A stretch of DNA of 10,477 bases, from positions 1 to 10,477 of the forward strand of contig NZ_DYZA01000121.1 of NCBI RefSeq assembly GCF_020741395.1, given 5' to 3'. The stretch comes from Mailhella massiliensis. GTDB lineage: Bacteria; Desulfobacterota; Desulfovibrionia; Desulfovibrionales; Desulfovibrionaceae. Under the pieces are notes generated by a model. The model searched no databases and was not told where the DNA came from. It saw only the letters and a program-made list of their open reading frames with translations. The position numbers and the translations under genes are program-made. Positions within the stretch are counted from its first letter, which is position 1. Each line of letters starts with the position of its first letter. This document shows positions 1 through 6,207 of this stretch, piece after piece.

Positions 1-134
1 GTTACTATGTCGACACGGTGGGTAAGAATAAGGCAAAGATAGCTGAGTACATCAGGCATCAACTGTCCGAGGATAAACTCGGCGAACAGCTGAGCATCCC
101 ATACGCCGGAAGCCCGTTTACGGGCCGCCGGTAA
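1..134 (+). CDS. tnpA: IS200/IS605-family transposase TnpA, C-terminal end (partial at window edge)
   Basis: Reading from base 3, the frame gives 43 residues to a TAA at 132-134. It opens with YYVDTVGKN and closes with PYAGSPFTGRR, a tail typical of IS200/IS605 Y1 (HUH) transposases, which move single-stranded DNA by a tyrosine-DNA intermediate. The segment EYIRHQ contains a Tyr and a Gln four residues apart. This fits the catalytic tyrosine and metal-binding glutamine of helix alpha-D in the family (Tyr127/Gln131 in IS608 TnpA); the Tyr codon is at 48-50. The HUH histidines lie upstream, outside the window, so I cannot tell whether the gene is intact. The palindromic DNA that follows supports the assignment. 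Whether this copy is TnpA-only or once carried TnpB cannot be seen. Confidence 0.9.
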   Translation, partial: YYVDTVGKNKAKIAEYIRHQLSEDKLGEQLSIPYAGSPFTGRR

Positions 135-160
135 CAGAAATGCAGATGTCAGACCGTACA

Positions 161-204
161 TGCGCCTGCTAGGGCGCGGCTGATAAGAAAGCCTTACAGG
201 CGCA
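161..204 (+). repeat. 8-bp inverted repeat inside the IS right end
   Basis: TGCGCCTG (161-168) and CAGGCGCA (197-204) are perfect reverse complements separated by 28 bases. Inside them GGCT (178-181) can pair with AGCC (190-193), so the whole stretch can fold into a longer interrupted hairpin as single-stranded DNA or RNA. It begins 27 bases after the tnpA stop. It is probably part of the structured right end of the element or of the tnpA mRNA 3' region. No exact role is known to me. Confidence 0.6.
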
Positions 205-213
205 TAAGAGGAA

Positions 214-232
214 CCACCGGCTATGCCGGTGG
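214..232 (+). repeat. Right-end hairpin of the IS200-type element, possible terminator
   Basis: CCACCGGC (214-221) and GCCGGTGG (225-232) form an 8-bp perfect stem with a TAT loop. A GC-rich hairpin with a tiny loop near the 3' end is the usual TnpA recognition structure in this family. It is followed by GGCCCCTTTT, so it may also stop transcription leaving tnpA and so shield the downstream gene, although the T run is short. Confidence 0.65.
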
Positions 233-240
233 GGCCCCTT

Positions 241-362
241 TTGTCTGGAAAAGAGGGGTGCGCTGTACTCCCCGCAGGTTTTGCGCTATAGCACCTGGGG
301 TGCGCCTTCAGGATTTCAGCCGGGCGTGAATCCTGGCCCTGCGGCCAGTTTGAGAGGTGATC
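241..362 (+). promoter_or_regulatory. Leader and probable promoter region of the aminotransferase gene, with stem-loops
   Basis: No gene is seen between the element and the aminotransferase start. A weak sigma70-like pair is possible: TTGTCT (241-246), 17 bases, TGTACT (264-269), each 4 of 6 to consensus. A 9-base direct repeat GGGGTGCGC occurs at 255-263 and 297-305. Three small stems can form: CAGGT/ACCTG (275-279 with 293-297), AGGATT/AATCCT (310-315 with 329-334) and CTGGCC/GGCCAG (333-338 with 343-348). The last two share bases 333-334 and so exclude each other in full. I do not recognise a known riboswitch class. The ribosome binding site GAGAGG (352-357) follows directly. Confidence 0.3.
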
Positions 363-1313
363 ATGTCTGTTCCTGTTCTTGACGCCGCCGCATGGACGGC
401 TAAGCTGATGGAGCTGCCGCGCGGAGGCGCGGCAAAGGTCACGGCGTTCTATGAACATCGCATGGGAGCCGTCTGCAAGGACGCAAGGCTTCTTCTGGTA
501 CCGTTGGACGACCATATGGTGCACAGGGGCGATGCTATTTTTGAAAGTCTTTCCTTCCTTGAGGGGCGTATTGTGCAGCTCGACGCGCATCTTGCCCGTA
601 TGAGACATTCTGCCGAAAGGCTGAAACTCTCGCCGCCCTGTTCGTGGGAAGAGGTGCGGAGCATCATGCTCTGCGTGGCGAAAGAAGGCGGAGAGGCCAG
701 CGGCGGATTGAAGGTTCTGCTCGGCCGCGGTTGCGGCGGCCTCGGCGTGGATCCCGCCGAATGTCCAGAAACAAGCTTGTATGTAGTGGCCACAAAGGGT
801 AGGCCGCTTCAGGAATCCTTCTGGCAGAAGGGGCTCACTGCAGCGAAAAGCGACATACCAGCCAAGCAGGAGTGGCTTGCACAGATAAAGTCCACCAACT
901 ATCTTGCCAATGCCCTCATGGCCATGGAAGCCAGGGAAAAGGGCGTGGATCTCACTTTTTCCTTCGATGAGCAGGGATACCTTGCCGAGGCGGCCATTGC
1001 CAACGTGGCCATGGCGGATAAGGAGGGGAGGATTCTTCTTCCGAAGTTCCGCCATGCCCTGCCCGGTACCACGGCACTTCTGGCCATGGATCTGGCCAAG
1101 GCGTTCACGAGCGTAGTTCTCACTGATATCACAGAAGAAATACTGGAACAGGCTTCCGAGATTCTGGTACTTGGTACTACATGCGAGTGCGTGGCGGTCA
1201 CGCACTACAACGGCAAGCCTGTAGGCGACGGCCGCCCCGGTCCCATGGCGGACAGGCTGCGCCATCTGCTGCATGACGCTCTTGTGACCGGAGGCGTGCC
1301 GTTCCTCGAATGA
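363..1313 (+). CDS. Class IV PLP-dependent aminotransferase (branched-chain aminotransferase / aminodeoxychorismate lyase superfamily)
   Basis: The 316-residue protein has the fold-type IV signature throughout. HRGDAIFES lies at about 54-62, followed by the region LDAHLARMRHSAERL. IKSTNYLANALMAMEA carries the PLP lysine at about K176. YLAEAAIANV carries the conserved glutamate at about E209, and LPGTTALLAM follows at about 233. The superfamily includes branched-chain aminotransferase (IlvE), D-amino-acid transaminase and aminodeoxychorismate lyase (PabC). The sequence alone does not settle which, so I give no symbol. The length of about 316 is nearer IlvE than the usual 270 or so of PabC. I chose ATG 363 because GAGAGG sits five bases upstream; an in-frame GTG at 357 overlaps that site and has no good site of its own. 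It is probably cytosolic and co-transcribed with the exported protein 18 bases downstream. The IS200-type end lies just upstream and may have altered its promoter. Confidence 0.92.
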   Translation: MSVPVLDAAAWTAKLMELPRGGAAKVTAFYEHRMGAVCKDARLLLVPLDDHMVHRGDAIFESLSFLEGRIVQLDAHLARMRHSAERLKLSPPCSWEEVRSIMLCVAKEGGEASGGLKVLLGRGCGGLGVDPAECPETSLYVVATKGRPLQESFWQKGLTAAKSDIPAKQEWLAQIKSTNYLANALMAMEAREKGVDLTFSFDEQGYLAEAAIANVAMADKEGRILLPKFRHALPGTTALLAMDLAKAFTSVVLTDITEEILEQASEILVLGTTCECVAVTHYNGKPVGDGRPGPMADRLRHLLHDALVTGGVPFLE

Positions 1314-1331
1314 TCAACAAGTGAGGAACTT

Positions 1332-1754
1332 ATGCGCATCAAAACTCTGTTCACCGGTTTTTGCTGTGGTATCATCCTGGCCCCTGCGCTGGCCTTCGCC
1401 GCCGACACAGCTCCCAAGGCGAAGCAGACCGTGGCCGACACCCCCTTTGTGATCGTGGCCCCCAGCGAGGAAATCGTGGTCACCTTCCCCCTGTTCCTGG
1501 TGGAACGCGGCGTGGTGGAAAATGTGGATGTGAAGAACGGCACCTTCTCCCTCAAGGACAAGGACGGCGATGTTTCCACCATTAAGGTGACGGACAACAC
1601 GCTCATTGAAAACGTGTATGCCGATATCTTCACCTGGGAAACCAAGAAGGGAATCGCCGATCTGAAGAAGGGCGACAAGGTGCGCGCCCGCGTCTTCCCC
1701 GGCGAGGACGGAGAGCCTTCCTCGGCTATTTCCCTGGATGTGTATAAGTTCTAA
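1332..1754 (+). CDS. Small exported protein, DUF5666-like beta domain, function unknown
   Basis: The 140 residues begin with a clear Sec signal peptide: MRIK, then a hydrophobic stretch of about residues 5-20, and AFA before a likely cleavage after A23. This leaves a mature periplasmic or secreted protein of about 117 residues. The two signal-peptide cysteines (C11, C12) are not in a lipobox position. The mature part is rich in short strands: RGVVENVDVKNGTFSLKD, STIKVTDNTLIEN, a LKKGDKVRARV turn, then SSAISLDVYKF. This order (sequence-dependent strand, threonine-rich strand, 'GD.V' turn, final strand) resembles DUF5666-type OB-like domains. That is pattern recognition only. GTGAGGAA upstream is a good ribosome binding site. 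It follows the aminotransferase by 18 bases and precedes a strong terminator, so it is probably the last gene of that unit. I can name no function. Confidence 0.78.
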   Translation: MRIKTLFTGFCCGIILAPALAFAADTAPKAKQTVADTPFVIVAPSEEIVVTFPLFLVERGVVENVDVKNGTFSLKDKDGDVSTIKVTDNTLIENVYADIFTWETKKGIADLKKGDKVRARVFPGEDGEPSSAISLDVYKF

Positions 1755-1786
1755 CTAACGGTACGGAAATCCTTAGGGAGTCATGA

Positions 1787-1822
1787 GCCGGGCAGTCCGA
1801 ATGAGGACTGCCCGGCCTTTTC
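1787..1822 (+). terminator. Rho-independent terminator after the exported-protein gene
   Basis: GCCGGGCAGTCC (1787-1798) and GGACTGCCCGGC (1805-1816) form a perfect 12-bp stem with a GAATGA loop, followed by CTTTTC. It starts 33 bases after the stop at 1754. The T run is on the forward strand, so it serves the forward unit. The converging priA transcript meets the same hairpin about 43 bases after its own stop, but without a T run in that direction. Confidence 0.9.
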
Positions 1823-1864
1823 ATGCACTAGAAGCGGGGAAAGGTCATGAGGGAACGGGTGCTC

Positions 1865-4315
1865 TCAGAGCATGTTCACCGGATCAAGGTCCAGGGAAAT
1901 GCGCATATCGTGTTGGGGGCGGCCGATATCCCTGAGGGCCAGGGCATAGGCCTGTCGCACGATATGCCACGCCCCCGCCTTGATGAGGCATTGAAAGCGC
2001 GCGCGGCCCTGCACGCGGGCCAGGGGTGCAGGGGCCGGACCGAGCACGGTAAGCCCGAGGGCCCTGCCGTGCTTCCGCAGGGCGGAAGCAAAGGCGTTCA
2101 CGCATCGTTGCCCTTCGTTCCAGTCCCAGGGGTAGGAAAGGCGTATGAGGGCCAACTTGACGAAGGGCGGATAGCGGCGCTGCTCGCGCAGGGCGATTTC
2201 GTGTTCGTAGAAGCCTTCATAGTCGCCGTGTTCCACGAAGTTCCAGCAGTAATGATGGATATCCCTTGTCTGTATGAGCACCCGCCCCGGCTTCTCGCCG
2301 CGTCCGGCGCGCCCTGAGGACTGTACCAGAAGCTGGAATGTGCGCTCCGCCGAACGGTAGTCGGGCATGTTGAGGCCCATGTCGCCGTCGGCCACAACAG
2401 CCAGGGTGACGTTGGGGAAATGGTGTCCCTTGGAAAGCATCTGCGTGCCGACGAGTACCTGTGCCTCCTGCCGCGCGAAGGCGGAAAGGATTTCCTCCAT
2501 GCGGCCGGGCCTTGCCGTGCTGTCGCGGTCCAGCCTGAGCACGCGGCCGCCGGGGGGGAGCGCGCCGGCCAGTTCTTCGCCGGCCAGGCTTTCTTCCAGT
2601 TTTTCCGTACCTTCGCCCATGGGCAGAAAATTCATGCCCCCGCACTTTTCACAGGGAGAGGGGTAGGGGCGGGTGTGGCCGCAGTAGTGGCAGACCAGCT
2701 GTTCGCGCTTTTTATGGTAGGTAAGGGCGATATCGCATTGGGGGCAACGGGCCACGGTGCCGCAGTCCAGGCAGTACATGAGGGGCGCATAGCCTCTGCG
2801 GTTGAGCAGCACCACGGCCTGTTCTCCGCGCTTCACCGTTTCCCGCAGCTCTTCCACGGCGCGGGGGGAAAGCAGGCGCGAGGAAGGCTGCTCTTTGATA
2901 TCCACGAGTTCTATGGCGGGCAGATTTCCCCCTCCCGCTCGGTGAGTCAGCCTTGCCAGGGGAAGTGCACCCTCCATGGCAGCGTGGAAGGTTTTGATAT
3001 CCGGTGTGGCGGAACCCAGGATGAGCAGAGCCTTGTGCCTGCGCGCCCGCTCCCAGGCCACTTCCTTGGCCTGATAGGGCAGGCGGTCTTCCTGCTTGAA
3101 GGAACCGTCGTGTTCTTCATCCAGCACTATGGCCCCGAGGGGCGGCATGGGGAGAAAAAGGGCCGAGCGCGTGCCGATGATGAGGCACGGCTCTTTGCGC
3201 GCGGCAAGGCGGCGGAAGGTCCGCTCCCTCTGCTGCTGGCTCTGGTAGCCGTGATAGAAGAATATCGGCGTGCCGGGGAAGCGCTCCGAGGCGTCGCGCC
3301 GGAGTTTGAGGGCTATGGCCACTTCCGGCGCGAGGATAAGGGCGGAGCGCCCCCTCAGAAGGCATGCGTGGGCGAGTTCCAGGTATACGGCCGTCTTGCC
3401 GCTGCCCGTGACGCCGAAAAGAAGGTGTGGGGAGGGCCGGTCTTCCCCTTCGGCAAGGGCATCCATGGCCTTGCCGAAGCCGTTGAGCGCGGCCTGCTGC
3501 TCCTCATTGAGCGCAAAGGGAGGCTCCGGCGGGGGGAGCAGCTCTTCCCCGGGCTCGGCCTCTTCTTCCGCATCGCAGGGGCGAAGCTCCACCAGCTTGT
3601 TTTTCACAAGGCTCGTCAGGGCCGCCGCACTGTCCGGCAGGGACTCGCGCAGTTTCCTGCGGGGCACGGTTCCGTTCCTGAGCAGCCAGTCCAGCACTTC
3701 GCGCTGTCTGACCGCGTTAGGCCGCAGCGGCCAGGGCGGGTCGCAGGCCAGGGAGCACAGTTCGCCCTCGGCCGCGTCTTCCGCCAGCATGAGCATTTCC
3801 GCGCGGCCGTCCATGAAATCCCGAGCAAGTTCCGCTTTCTCAGCAGGAGGCAGGGCCGGGATATCCCTCAGGGCGAGAAGTCTCGGCCTGCGTCCTTTGC
3901 CGTTAAGGTCGGGCAGGTACTGGCGGAGGCGGATGCGCGCCGTGATCCTCAGCCCCTGGGGCAGAAGAGTGCCGAGTATGCGGCCCGGGGAGGAATACTG
4001 GCGCGCCGCAAGCTGCGCCACGGTGTCCATATAGTCGACGGGGAGAAGCGGCGTTTTTTCCATCGGCCAGGTGAGCGGACGCAGGGTGATTTCTCCGTTG
4101 GCCTGTATGCTGTGCTGACCGGAAAAAAAGCCGCTTCTCGCCGAGTCTCCACTTTCGGAATCCACGGCGATGATGACTCCCGCGCGTATGGCCCCGTTGC
4201 CCAGGGGGACGGCCACGCGCATGCCTGCCTCCCAGCGGAAGCCCGGGAATTCCTCGGGAGTAAGGTAGCTCAGCGTGGCGTAAGGAGGGGAGCACAGGGC
4301 GACGTGGCAGATCAT
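1865..4315 (-). CDS. priA: Primosomal protein N', replication restart DNA helicase PriA
   Basis: PriA recognises stalled forks and D-loops and unwinds them 3'-to-5' so that the replicative helicase can be reloaded. The 816 residues show the N-terminal 3'-end-binding domain (GMRVAVPLGN at about 31), Walker A GVTGSGKT (301-308), motif Ia-type LILAPEVAIAL, GTRSALFLPMPP, the DEEHDGSFKQ box (399-408) and LGSATPD (433-439). The family's zinc cysteines follow at C515/C518, C524/C527, C542/C545 and C555/C558. After these come LVGTQMLSKGHHFP, ADGDMGLNMPDYRSAERTFQ and SSGRAGRGEKPG (motifs V-VI). All eight cysteines are present. At 816 residues it is longer than the E. coli protein (732); extra sequence lies around residues 50-85 and 140-265. 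AAGGA seven bases before ATG 4315 supports the start. It probably follows the DUF486 gene (101-base gap) and converges with the forward unit. A long open frame on the opposite strand is a GC artefact. Confidence 0.97.
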   Translation of the reverse strand: MICHVALCSPPYATLSYLTPEEFPGFRWEAGMRVAVPLGNGAIRAGVIIAVDSESGDSARSGFFSGQHSIQANGEITLRPLTWPMEKTPLLPVDYMDTVAQLAARQYSSPGRILGTLLPQGLRITARIRLRQYLPDLNGKGRRPRLLALRDIPALPPAEKAELARDFMDGRAEMLMLAEDAAEGELCSLACDPPWPLRPNAVRQREVLDWLLRNGTVPRRKLRESLPDSAAALTSLVKNKLVELRPCDAEEEAEPGEELLPPPEPPFALNEEQQAALNGFGKAMDALAEGEDRPSPHLLFGVTGSGKTAVYLELAHACLLRGRSALILAPEVAIALKLRRDASERFPGTPIFFYHGYQSQQQRERTFRRLAARKEPCLIIGTRSALFLPMPPLGAIVLDEEHDGSFKQEDRLPYQAKEVAWERARRHKALLILGSATPDIKTFHAAMEGALPLARLTHRAGGGNLPAIELVDIKEQPSSRLLSPRAVEELRETVKRGEQAVVLLNRRGYAPLMYCLDCGTVARCPQCDIALTYHKKREQLVCHYCGHTRPYPSPCEKCGGMNFLPMGEGTEKLEESLAGEELAGALPPGGRVLRLDRDSTARPGRMEEILSAFARQEAQVLVGTQMLSKGHHFPNVTLAVVADGDMGLNMPDYRSAERTFQLLVQSSGRAGRGEKPGRVLIQTRDIHHYCWNFVEHGDYEGFYEHEIALREQRRYPPFVKLALIRLSYPWDWNEGQRCVNAFASALRKHGRALGLTVLGPAPAPLARVQGRARFQCLIKAGAWHIVRQAYALALRDIGRPQHDMRISLDLDPVNML

Positions 4316-4416
4316 GCGTTTGTCCTTATCCGGGCAGGGCGTTCACGCAGCAGGAACCCCCGGGACGCGGCTTCTCGGGTATTCTCGGGAGAAAAGTCCT
4401 TCCCCGTACTGCCCGC

Positions 4417-4767
4417 TCAGCCTTTGAACACGAAGAAGGCTCCGGCTACGATGAGGGCGAAGCCTATGGCATGGTTCCAGGTGAGGCTTTCACCGAGGTA
4501 CACCGTGGAAAAGATACCGAAAATGGTCAGGGAGATGACTTCCTGGATGGTTTTAAGCTCGGCAGCGGAAAAGTACCCGTATCCCACCCGGTTGGCGGGT
4601 ACCTGGAGGCAGTATTCAAAAAAGGCTATGCCCCAGCTGACGAGAATGGCGCCTATGAAGGTGAGGGAGTGATGGCGCAGATGCCCGTACCAGGCATAGG
4701 TCATGAAGATGTTGGAGCCTATGAGCAGGACGACGGTGATGAGGGGAATGGGGAGATGAAGCGTCAT
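4417..4767 (-). CDS. DUF486 (DMT-type) small four-helix membrane protein
   Basis: From ATG 4767 the gene encodes 116 residues, the usual length of the DUF486/COG3169 family. Family hallmarks are plain: GSNIFMTYAWYGHL (about 17-30), SWGIAFFEYCLQVPANRVGY (about 44-63), FSAAELKTIQEVISL and a C-terminal GFALIVAGAFFVFKG. Four membrane helices are predicted near 7-25, 34-53, 75-94 and 98-115. The family is related to the drug/metabolite transporter clan, but its substrate is unknown. The frame stays open for 53 more codons upstream. Those translate into unrelated charged sequence and run into the lysC terminator, so I start at 4767 on family length. Its ribosome binding site is weak (AGAG-like). 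It lies behind the lysC terminator and so probably has its own promoter, with a structured leader at 4821-4877. priA follows 101 bases downstream. Confidence 0.92.
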   Translation of the reverse strand: MTLHLPIPLITVVLLIGSNIFMTYAWYGHLRHHSLTFIGAILVSWGIAFFEYCLQVPANRVGYGYFSAAELKTIQEVISLTIFGIFSTVYLGESLTWNHAIGFALIVAGAFFVFKG

Positions 4768-4820
4768 GGCGGCTCTCTGGTATACGCCCTTGGAGCATTT
4801 GATGATGGGGAAGGTGGCCT

Positions 4821-4877
4821 CCCGGCACCCTGTGTACCGGAAAGAAGGCTGTGCCGGGGCTTTTTTGCCCTCCGGCA
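4821..4877 (-). promoter_or_regulatory. Structured leader of the DUF486 gene with mutually exclusive hairpins
   Basis: CCCGGCAC (4821-4828) and GTGCCGGG (4851-4858) are an 8-bp perfect inverted repeat. TGCCGG (4852-4857) can instead pair with CCGGCA (4872-4877), so the middle segment takes part in either stem but not both. On the reverse strand this is 54-110 bases upstream of the DUF486 start, within its presumed 5' leader. The region between the lysC terminator and the gene start (4768-4904) contains no other recognised element and no convincing promoter boxes. Confidence 0.35.
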
Positions 4878-4904
4878 TTCTGAAGCGGGAGAGCCCGGCA
4901 AAAG

Positions 4905-4936
4905 TCCGAAAAAGAAAGGGGAGCATGCTCCCCTTT
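4905..4936 (-). terminator. Rho-independent terminator of the lysC operon
   Basis: Bases 4915-4936 form a perfect 22-base palindrome. As RNA it gives a 9-bp stem AAAGGGGAG/CTCCCCTTT with a CATG loop. On the reverse strand it is followed directly by CTTTTTC. It begins 33 bases after the lysC stop at 4970. It separates the lysC run from the DUF486 and priA genes downstream. Confidence 0.88.
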
Positions 4937-4969
4937 GATGAACGGCGTTGCCGGACAACTCCGGTCGGC

Positions 4970-5437
4970 CTACAGATCGAATTCCTTGTGCAGGACGTTC
5001 ACGGCAAGTTCCAGGTCGGATTCGTCCACAAGGCAGGAGATCTTCACTTCCGAGGTGCTGATCATGATGAGGTTGATGCCCGCTTTGTAAAGGGCATCGA
5101 AGGCGCGGCTGGCTGCACCGCTGTGATTGCGCATGCCCACGCCCACCACGGAAACCTTGGCGATGTTGGAGGAATGTTCGATACGGCTGCACGCGGGAGC
5201 GGCCTTTTCCAGCACGTCCAGGGTGCGCTTCAGGTCCTTGCGGGATACGGTGAAGGCCATGTCGGTCACGCCGTCACGGCTGGCGGTCTGGATGATCATG
5301 TCCACCACGATGCCCGCATTGCCCAGCGGGCTGAAGATGCTGGCCGCGGAGCCCGGGCGGTCCTGCACGTCGCGGAGCGTGACCCTGGCCTGATCCTTGT
5401 CAAATGCTATGCCCGAAACGAGCACGGACTCCATCAT
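4970..5437 (-). CDS. Predicted in-frame internal gene: aspartokinase beta (regulatory) subunit
   Basis: Inside lysC, codons 247 and 248 are consecutive ATGs (5437-5435 and 5434-5432). They are preceded by AAGGAGG (5449-5443), a seven-base match to the 16S anti-Shine-Dalgarno sequence, five bases before the first ATG. Translation from M247 gives 155 residues that start just before the two ACT domains (MMESVLVSGIAF). Several aspartokinases with this architecture are alpha2beta2 enzymes whose beta subunit is made from an in-frame internal start at the equivalent place; B. subtilis LysC and C. glutamicum Ask are the established cases. The start signal is seen directly; expression is inferred. Lys-Glu-Asp codons could produce AAGGAGGA by chance, which keeps the confidence moderate. 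Confidence 0.6.
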   Translation of the reverse strand: MMESVLVSGIAFDKDQARVTLRDVQDRPGSAASIFSPLGNAGIVVDMIIQTASRDGVTDMAFTVSRKDLKRTLDVLEKAAPACSRIEHSSNIAKVSVVGVGMRNHSGAASRAFDALYKAGINLIMISTSEVKISCLVDESDLELAVNVLHKEFDL

Positions 5438-6175
5438 ACTGTCCTCCTTGGTGACCAGCGTGCCCGGATCGTTTGAGAAGGTGGAACGCACCCGGACAGG
5501 AACATTATATTTTTCGGCGATTTCTACGGAGCGGATCTGCAGGACCTTGGCGCCCATGGAGGCCATTTCCAACATTTCGTCGTAGCTTATGCGCTCCATT
5601 TTGTGGGCATCTTTGCACATGCGCGGATCGGTGGTATACACGCCGTCCACGTCGGTATAGATATCGCAGATGGTGTCATCGCCCAGGGCGGCGGCAATGG
5701 CTACGGCGGAGGTGTCGGAACCGCCGCGTCCCAGGGTGGTGAGGCGCATGTCGGGCGTACGGCCCTGGAACCCGGCCATGACGACCACGTCGTAGGTCTG
5801 GAATGCCTCGCGAATGGTATCGGCGTTGATGGTGTCGATACGGGCGCTGCCGAAGGCGTCGTCGGTGACGATGGGCAACTGGAACCCCAGGAAGGAGCGG
5901 GCCTTTATTCCTGAGTCGCGCAGGAGCATGGAAAAAAGCGCCACCGATTCCTGCTCGCCGGTAGTAAGCAGAACATCAAGTTCCGCGGGATCTGGTTCGT
6001 CCGACCACTGGTAGGCCCTTTCCAGCAGACTGTTGGTCTGGCCGTAACGGGCGGAAAGGACAACCACCACCTTGTTGCCTTCCTCAAGGGCGGCGAGAAC
6101 CTTGGAGCGCACCTTTTTCATGCACTCCAGGTCGGCGACGGAAGATCCTCCGAATTTCTGCACAAGAATACGCAT
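4970..6175 (-). CDS. lysC: Aspartate kinase (aspartokinase), class with two ACT domains
   Basis: The enzyme phosphorylates L-aspartate, the first step to lysine, threonine, methionine and diaminopimelate. The 401 residues contain KFGGSS (7-12), LTTGEQES (70-77), GRGGSDTSA (149-157) and TDVDGVYTTDPR (174-185) in the amino-acid kinase domain. Two ACT domains follow at about 262-325 and 338-400; the second contains the common MISTSEVKIS motif. ACT domains of this class bind lysine and/or threonine for feedback inhibition. Length and plan match monofunctional alpha/beta-type aspartokinases such as those of Bacillus subtilis and Corynebacterium. The segment after strand 2 reads SARYGQTN where SAM- or SAS-type sequence is common. 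AGGA six bases before ATG 6175 supports the start. tsaE ends 32 bases upstream. An internal start for a beta subunit is described separately. Confidence 0.97.
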   Translation of the reverse strand: MRILVQKFGGSSVADLECMKKVRSKVLAALEEGNKVVVVLSARYGQTNSLLERAYQWSDEPDPAELDVLLTTGEQESVALFSMLLRDSGIKARSFLGFQLPIVTDDAFGSARIDTINADTIREAFQTYDVVVMAGFQGRTPDMRLTTLGRGGSDTSAVAIAAALGDDTICDIYTDVDGVYTTDPRMCKDAHKMERISYDEMLEMASMGAKVLQIRSVEIAEKYNVPVRVRSTFSNDPGTLVTKEDSMMESVLVSGIAFDKDQARVTLRDVQDRPGSAASIFSPLGNAGIVVDMIIQTASRDGVTDMAFTVSRKDLKRTLDVLEKAAPACSRIEHSSNIAKVSVVGVGMRNHSGAASRAFDALYKAGINLIMISTSEVKISCLVDESDLELAVNVLHKEFDL

Positions 6176-6207
6176 AGGACATCCTGAAAAAAGGAGATAA
6201 GGAACGG

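Larger units (their letters stand above)
1..245 (+). mobile_element. Right-end part of an IS200/IS605-type insertion sequence
   Basis: The end of tnpA is followed by about 100 non-coding bases with two inverted repeats (161-204 and 214-232). Elements of this family lack terminal inverted repeats. TnpA instead recognises subterminal hairpins and cleaves a few bases beyond the right-end hairpin. I therefore place the element's end loosely between 233 and about 250. The exact cleavage site and target tetra- or pentanucleotide cannot be fixed without the left end or an empty site. No second copy of the element or its ends is seen in this window. Confidence 0.72.

Noticed and set aside
241..362. 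A riboswitch or 4.5S-like RNA upstream of the aminotransferase
   Set aside because: I checked by eye for conserved cores of SRP RNA, cobalamin, ZTP, glycine and molybdenum-cofactor riboswitches and found none. Only short local stems are present.
1780..1851. The 8-mer GTCATGAG at 1780, 1844 and again at 9753, near terminators
   Set aside because: Three scattered occurrences of a short near-palindromic word in about 10 kb, with no consistent spacing or shared flanks. Treated as chance.
1847..2317. A 156-codon forward open frame after the terminator at 1822
   Set aside because: Antisense to the end of priA, no motif, and placed just after a terminator without a visible promoter.
4331..4415. 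Inverted repeat CGGGCAG/CTGCCCG flanking most of the DUF486-priA gap
   Set aside because: Only 7 bp with a spacing of about 71 bases and no T run. Not enough to call a terminator or operator in GC-rich DNA.
2420..4672. A 750-codon open frame on the forward strand opposite priA
   Set aside because: It is a mirror of the GC-rich codon pattern of priA. Its translation is rich in Gly/Arg/Ala/His with no motif, while the reverse strand has every PriA signature.
4768..4926. A longer 169-residue version of the DUF486 protein starting at 4926
   Set aside because: The extra 53 residues begin inside the lysC terminator palindrome and do not resemble the family, whose members are about 110-117 residues.
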